In this document: in pieces, positions 60,276-64,000 of the stretch
Layout of the letters: every line of letters begins with the position of its first letter
Position numbering within the stretch: the first letter of the stretch is position 1
Program-made: the position numbers and the translations under genes
DNA from: Armatimonadota bacterium
Lineage (GTDB): Bacteria > Armatimonadota > Fimbriimonadia > Fimbriimonadales > Fimbriimonadaceae
Length of the DNA: 64,000 bases
NCBI GenBank assembly: GCA_027451905.1
Contig: DAIDHV010000005.1
Coordinates: 57,710-121,709, forward strand
Reading direction: 5' to 3'
The notes under the pieces: model-generated
What the model was told of the DNA's origin: nothing
The model's database searches: none
Seen by the model: the letters and a program-made list of their open reading frames with translations, nothing else

Positions 60276-61382
60276 ATGAAATCAATACGAATACTATCCA
60301 TTGCGGCAGTACTTGCCGCCTTCGCACCATTAGCTCATGCATGGGATTCTCCAGAAGTGGGCCTTGTCCTGAACTATAATTCAACTAACGGCGGTTACTC
60401 CATCAATCGCTATGATCCATCTTCTGGTCAATTTCTAGGAAGCTATGCTCAGTCCAGCGGTGGATTTGCCCCATCTAGCATTCAGCAGGTTGGCAATACA
60501 ACCCATGAATTTGGGGTGGACGCCTTTGGCAATATTGTTGACAAGCAATACAATTTCAGCACCGGTCAGTTTCTGAAAAGCACGGTCGTGGGATCAGAAA
60601 CTACATTTGGTGCTAATGCCCACGCTACCTGGATGCCAGGTCAAAGCGGCAATGGTGCCTATATTGTAGAAGGGACAGATACAAATGGGTACTCGAATTT
60701 ATATGATACGGATATCTCCAGCACCAGTGCGTTCTCACTTATTAGCTCGAGATACCAGGTTTCTTCAATGCGATTTGACCCTATTACAAGTACGCTGGGC
60801 ATTTCTGTCGTTGCTGCAGCTGGAAACGGTGCGTCACAATTGCTAAATGCTGCCGTCTACTATTCCATTAACCAATCTCAGCCTTCAGCATATTTTATGA
60901 ATGAAGCTAACTACGGTCAAGACTCGTATGATGGTACAAATGGTTCTTACGCCTATGGCTCCTCTTTGGCGATGGACGGCAATGCCAACCCCTTAAATTC
61001 GGTTGTCATTACCGACGATAGTGCTTATTCCGGAGGAGTTTTTCAAAACTATTATTCTTCAATATTGTCGATTGTACCGAGCACAGGCTTTTCTACGAGC
61101 ACAATTTCAGGTGTCGATGTCGCCTTCTCCAGCACCCTTTATTCCTATGCGGCATTTGGGCACCAAGGAAATTTGTACGTATTAGAAGAGGGAGATGGGA
61201 CAACTTATTTGGAGCAGTGGAATTCTCAACCTGGTCAAAATCTTGCATTTTTGGGAAGTAACGCCCTCACCGGAGTCAATACGCCACTTGATTTCCAGGT
61301 TTATGCCGCGCCAGAACCGGCTTCGCTCCTTGCCTTGGCTCCCCTTGCAATCGGCTTGATTTCTCGCCGCCGCCGCAGGTAA
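60276..61382 (+). CDS. PEP-CTERM protein, second of a tandem pair
   Basis: A 368-residue exported protein with signal sequence (ILSIAAVLAAFAPLAHA) and a PEP-CTERM tail (APEPASLLALAPLAIGLISR followed by Arg residues). The central part is Ser/Thr/Gly/Tyr-rich with SINRYDPSSGQFLGSYAQSS, resembling the repeat of the previous gene (RFN-x-TG-x-Y), so the two are related. GAGGG lies seven bases before the ATG. The gene is followed by a terminator; no exosortase gene is in the window. Confidence 0.83.
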   Translation: MKSIRILSIAAVLAAFAPLAHAWDSPEVGLVLNYNSTNGGYSINRYDPSSGQFLGSYAQSSGGFAPSSIQQVGNTTHEFGVDAFGNIVDKQYNFSTGQFLKSTVVGSETTFGANAHATWMPGQSGNGAYIVEGTDTNGYSNLYDTDISSTSAFSLISSRYQVSSMRFDPITSTLGISVVAAAGNGASQLLNAAVYYSINQSQPSAYFMNEANYGQDSYDGTNGSYAYGSSLAMDGNANPLNSVVITDDSAYSGGVFQNYYSSILSIVPSTGFSTSTISGVDVAFSSTLYSYAAFGHQGNLYVLEEGDGTTYLEQWNSQPGQNLAFLGSNALTGVNTPLDFQVYAAPEPASLLALAPLAIGLISRRRRR

Positions 61383-61402
61383 GCCAATTCCTTACCCACC
61401 CC

Positions 61403-61442
61403 AAAGAGGCTTCTTCTTTGACTACAGAAGAAGCCTCTTTTT
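61403..61442 (+). terminator. Intrinsic terminator of the PEP-CTERM pair
   Basis: AAAGAGGCTTCTTCT (61403-61417) pairs with 61426-61440 around an 8-base loop; the T-run is formed by the last stem Ts plus TT. Confidence 0.85.
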
Positions 61443-61492
61443 ATGTTGCCCAGATTCAGTATAGGAAGGGCTACCCGTCAGAAAACCGAAGG

Positions 61493-62476
61493 TTACTTGA
61501 CCTTCACCGCACTACCACCACTAGCGGCCGATTCCCAAGCTGCTTCGGTAAGCCTGATAACTTCAAGGCCGCACTCAAATGGTGACTCGGACTGAGCCTT
61601 ACCTAGGCAAGAGGCAATAAAATTAGCATCGGCAGTGGTGCCGCCAGCAAGATTCTCGGCAGTGAAAATCTGCCCCTTCCTATCGCGAATGGACAGGTTC
61701 TTGCCTTGCCGTAGGTAAAAAGATTCCTTTTCACACTCAAAGGTAATATCTTCGTGCCATTGCGGGCTATTACCGACCACAGAAATGGTACCGATTGCCC
61801 CGCCCTTGAATCTTAGGTTGACCGCACTATCAATATCCACTTCACTCTCAAAGTTATTGGTGAAAGCACTGACCGATTCGGCTGCTAAACCAGAGGTCCA
61901 GAGCAAAATGTCAACAAGGTGACTGCCGGAGTCATTGAGCTGACCGCCTCCAGAAAGGGACATTTGTTGCCGCCAGGTGCCCTTTGTGCCATGGTACCAA
62001 TTTTGGGCTAAGAAGGCGCTGACATACTGAACTTTCCCCGCCTCGCCTGATGCAATGCGGTCGTGAATATAGCGGAACTCAGCCTGAAAATGGCGCTGGT
62101 AAGAAACAACACCAACCTTTTTTGCTTTGTCTCTTGCCGCGATAACCTTGAGAGCATCCGCAACCGTTGTGACCATTGGTTTTTCCGTGCAAACATGGCA
62201 TCCGGCCTCAAAACCGGCTAGAATTTGATCAACATGCTGGGTATGAGGGGTTGCAATCATGATGGCATCGGGCTTCAGGTCATCAATCATTTTTTGATAG
62301 TCTGCAAATTCGGGGACGTCCTTAAGATGGGGGTGAACTTCCTTTGTGGTCTTGATTTGATCCGAGGCAGGATCAGCAAGCCCTACCACTTCTGCTTCCT
62401 TGACCTTTGCCAAATTACCGAGCCGATATCGAGTGAATCCGCCGCAGCCGACGATGCCTACACGCACTTTTTCCAT
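61493..62476 (-). CDS. Gfo/Idh/MocA family oxidoreductase
   Basis: A 327-residue NAD(P)-dependent sugar-type dehydrogenase. The Rossmann start VRVGIVGCGGFTRYRLGNLA, then DAIMIATPHTQHVDQILAGF and the conserved Glu-Lys-Pro in HVCTEKPMVTTVADALK are diagnostic. GGGQLNDSGSHLVDILLW matches the catalytic region of the substrate domain. The substrate is unknown. The ATG at 62476 is chosen because AGGAAAG lies just before it; an upstream in-frame start at 62512 is less likely. Confidence 0.9.
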   Translation of the reverse strand: MEKVRVGIVGCGGFTRYRLGNLAKVKEAEVVGLADPASDQIKTTKEVHPHLKDVPEFADYQKMIDDLKPDAIMIATPHTQHVDQILAGFEAGCHVCTEKPMVTTVADALKVIAARDKAKKVGVVSYQRHFQAEFRYIHDRIASGEAGKVQYVSAFLAQNWYHGTKGTWRQQMSLSGGGQLNDSGSHLVDILLWTSGLAAESVSAFTNNFESEVDIDSAVNLRFKGGAIGTISVVGNSPQWHEDITFECEKESFYLRQGKNLSIRDRKGQIFTAENLAGGTTADANFIASCLGKAQSESPFECGLEVIRLTEAAWESAASGGSAVKVK

Positions 62477-62632
62477 TTTCTTTCCTGTTGAGTAAGGCAA
62501 TGTCCTTACCAATTCTAAAAGATTACGCGAGATTAAAAATCTTTGCAGGGTCGGGGCTCATAGCAAAGCACTAGGTCTGGCTGATCGGCAAAAACCGGCG
62601 ATTGCCAATGGCCCAAACGGTAAACTACTGGC

Positions 62633-64000
62633 GTGACCCTCCAAGAGGCTTTGAAGGCAGGCGTCCTCATTGCTGATGGGGCAAATGGCACTTGCCTGAA
62701 TCATCTAGGATTCAGCCACCACATCTACGATCTTGCCACCTTAGAAGCGCCGGAACTGGTTAGGAAAACTCATTTTCAGTACCTTCAAGCCGGCTCGCAA
62801 CTTATCGAAACCAACACATTTCAATCCAACTTATTTCGAGTTGATTTCGAGAAAGACGAACTGACGAGGCTTAATGAAACCGCTGCAAAAATAGCAAAGG
62901 AACAGGCGCTTTTGTTTGAAGGTCGCTTTGTTCTTGGAGCGATTGGTCCTTGTGGAAAGCCAGTGGAACCAATCGGCACTATCCCTTTGAGCTTGGTCAA
63001 AGAGAGCGTTCGCAGCCAAGCCCTGGCTTTAGAAAAGGGAGGGGTAGACGGTTTCATCTTAGAAACCTACATTGATCTTGATGAAATGGCTTATGCGGTG
63101 GCCGCGATTCAAGAGGTTTCTGACCTTCCGATTTTAGTTTGCAAGGCGTTTATTGAAGACGGTGAAGCGATTGCAGAGGGTCTGCCTTTCCGGGCCGCCA
63201 AAAGAATGGAGGCCATGGGAGCGGCTGCAATTGGAGCCAATTGCATCGTTGGCCCCCAAAGAATGTTGGATTTGATCAGGGCGATGGCAGAAGCCACTCA
63301 TTTGCCACTGATTGCAATGCCAACCCCAGGCATTCCTCAAAGGGTGAAAAATGAGGTGGTTTACAGCTCAGATCCCACTTACTTTGGGAGGGCTGCGGCT
63401 CGACTGCTAGAAGAAGGGGCTTCCATTGTTGGAGGGTGCTGCGGCACCATGCCAGCCCATATTCAAGAGTTGGCTAAAAGTGCAGGTAAGGTACAGAGAA
63501 AAAGCAAAAGTCAGGCCAAGGCTCAGGGCGCTGCGAGCACAAAAGAAGAGTTGCCGACGACCGATCCCACAGAGTTTCTAACCAAAATCAAGAATCACAA
63601 TTTTGTTGCGGCGGTGGAATTGGATGTGCCTCGCGGCCTTAAGATTGATAAGTTGTTGTCCGGCGCGAAAACCCTCAAGGAGTTTGGGGTCGATGTGGTG
63701 AATATCTCCGATGGGGCGAGGGCGCGGCTGAGGATGAGCCCGAGTGTTGTTGCCCATCTCATTCAGACCCAAGTCAACATGGAGGCAGTCATGCACTTTA
63801 GCTGCCGAGACAGGAACTTGCTAGCGATTCAAGCCGACTTGCTGGGCTGCCACGCCTTGGATGTTCGAAACGTGCTTGCCGTCACCGGAGATCCCACCCA
63901 GGTTGGAGATTATCCAAGCGCAACCAGTGTTTTCGACGTGGATTCCATCGGCCTTATCCGCATCCTTGATCGTTTTAACCAAGGGGTGGATTTGGCAGGA
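62633..64000 (+). CDS. Homocysteine S-methyltransferase/methylenetetrahydrofolate reductase fusion (3' end outside window)
   Basis: A bifunctional protein, open for 456 codons to the window end. The N-terminal 290 residues are the homocysteine S-methyltransferase domain: LIADGANGTCLNHLG, LIETNTFQSN, IGANCIVGP and GGCCGTMPAHI with the zinc cysteines. After a Lys/Ser/Ala-rich linker it continues FVAAVELDVPRGLKIDKLL, the start of a methylenetetrahydrofolate reductase domain, with VLAVTGDPTQVGDYP. This is the YitJ-type fusion, which makes methionine and reduces methylene-THF. It starts with GTG six bases after TAAACT, a leaderless start. Confidence 0.88.
   Translation, partial: MTLQEALKAGVLIADGANGTCLNHLGFSHHIYDLATLEAPELVRKTHFQYLQAGSQLIETNTFQSNLFRVDFEKDELTRLNETAAKIAKEQALLFEGRFVLGAIGPCGKPVEPIGTIPLSLVKESVRSQALALEKGGVDGFILETYIDLDEMAYAVAAIQEVSDLPILVCKAFIEDGEAIAEGLPFRAAKRMEAMGAAAIGANCIVGPQRMLDLIRAMAEATHLPLIAMPTPGIPQRVKNEVVYSSDPTYFGRAAARLLEEGASIVGGCCGTMPAHIQELAKSAGKVQRKSKSQAKAQGAASTKEELPTTDPTEFLTKIKNHNFVAAVELDVPRGLKIDKLLSGAKTLKEFGVDVVNISDGARARLRMSPSVVAHLIQTQVNMEAVMHFSCRDRNLLAIQADLLGCHALDVRNVLAVTGDPTQVGDYPSATSVFDVDSIGLIRILDRFNQGVDLAG

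Noticed and set aside
62521-62632. SAM riboswitch before the methionine synthase-type gene
   Set aside because: No recognisable SAM-box elements; the -10 box next to the GTG start leaves no room for a leader.

Overview
The window looks like a chromosomal segment of a diderm, free-living heterotrophic bacterium, most likely an Armatimonadota member of the Fimbriimonadia type. This is an inference. The signs are a prepilin leader continuing into AAILFPVFAQAK with a late H-x9-DG-like motif, an SLH-domain outer-membrane porin, PEP-CTERM proteins, roughly balanced base composition, and many genes with a -10 box only 6-9 bases before the start codon (leaderless transcription). I see no phage, plasmid, IS element, transposase or CRISPR array. 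Most of the window is housekeeping and secreted-protein genes in short operons, broken by repeat-rich gene-free stretches.

Layout. 0-2.5 kb: a repeat-rich non-coding start, then a leftward two-gene unit (75-residue membrane protein downstream of a divergent NRAMP-type transporter) with a near-consensus promoter and a leader of three hairpins. 2.5-14.7 kb: phytoene/squalene synthase, a BSP-type metallopeptidase, DAHP synthase, exported dienelactone hydrolase, an exported unknown, a phospholipase C/acid phosphatase-type phosphoesterase, a LacI regulator, an M61 peptidase with PDZ domain, methionine gamma-lyase and a TrpG/PabA glutaminase. 14.9-18.4 kb: a YvlD/holin-4 family membrane protein, membrane-anchored YvcK, and a prepilin-like protein (apparent frameshift in its leader) followed by two short proteins with related tails. 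18.6-24.4 kb: hisG, purS-purQ, a DivIC/FtsB-like protein, pyruvate kinase, M3 oligopeptidase. 24.5-28.5 kb: a TetR-EmrA-EmrB drug efflux operon. 28.5-36.6 kb: a DinG-type helicase, a leftward operon (unknown, folK, two GspF/PilC-type platform proteins), a lipoprotein and endonuclease IV. 36.7-43.5 kb: phosphohexomutase and an esterase, then a tight operon of a BCCP-like protein lacking the biotinyl lysine, a pilin-like protein, accC, nusB, folD and an alpha/beta hydrolase. 43.5-51.5 kb: two tRNAs (Ser-CGA, His-GTG), a Cys-rich duplicated protein, an ATP-grasp-like protein, a frame-broken DinB gene, ssb and rpsF, PCD, PEP carboxykinase and several repeat families. 51.5-64 kb: a 904-residue STAND ATPase with helical repeats, serS, the SLH porin, an HD-GYP protein, two PEP-CTERM proteins, a Gfo/Idh/MocA oxidoreductase and, cut by the window end, a homocysteine methyltransferase/MTHFR fusion.

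The points most worth a second look are the biotin-less BCCP-like gene and the pilin-like gene upstream of accC, the structured leader of the NRAMP-like operon, the duplicated Cys-rich protein, the widespread leaderless start signature, and the 104-bp direct repeats with related palindromes near 49-51.5 kb. No clear new defence or mobile system is visible.
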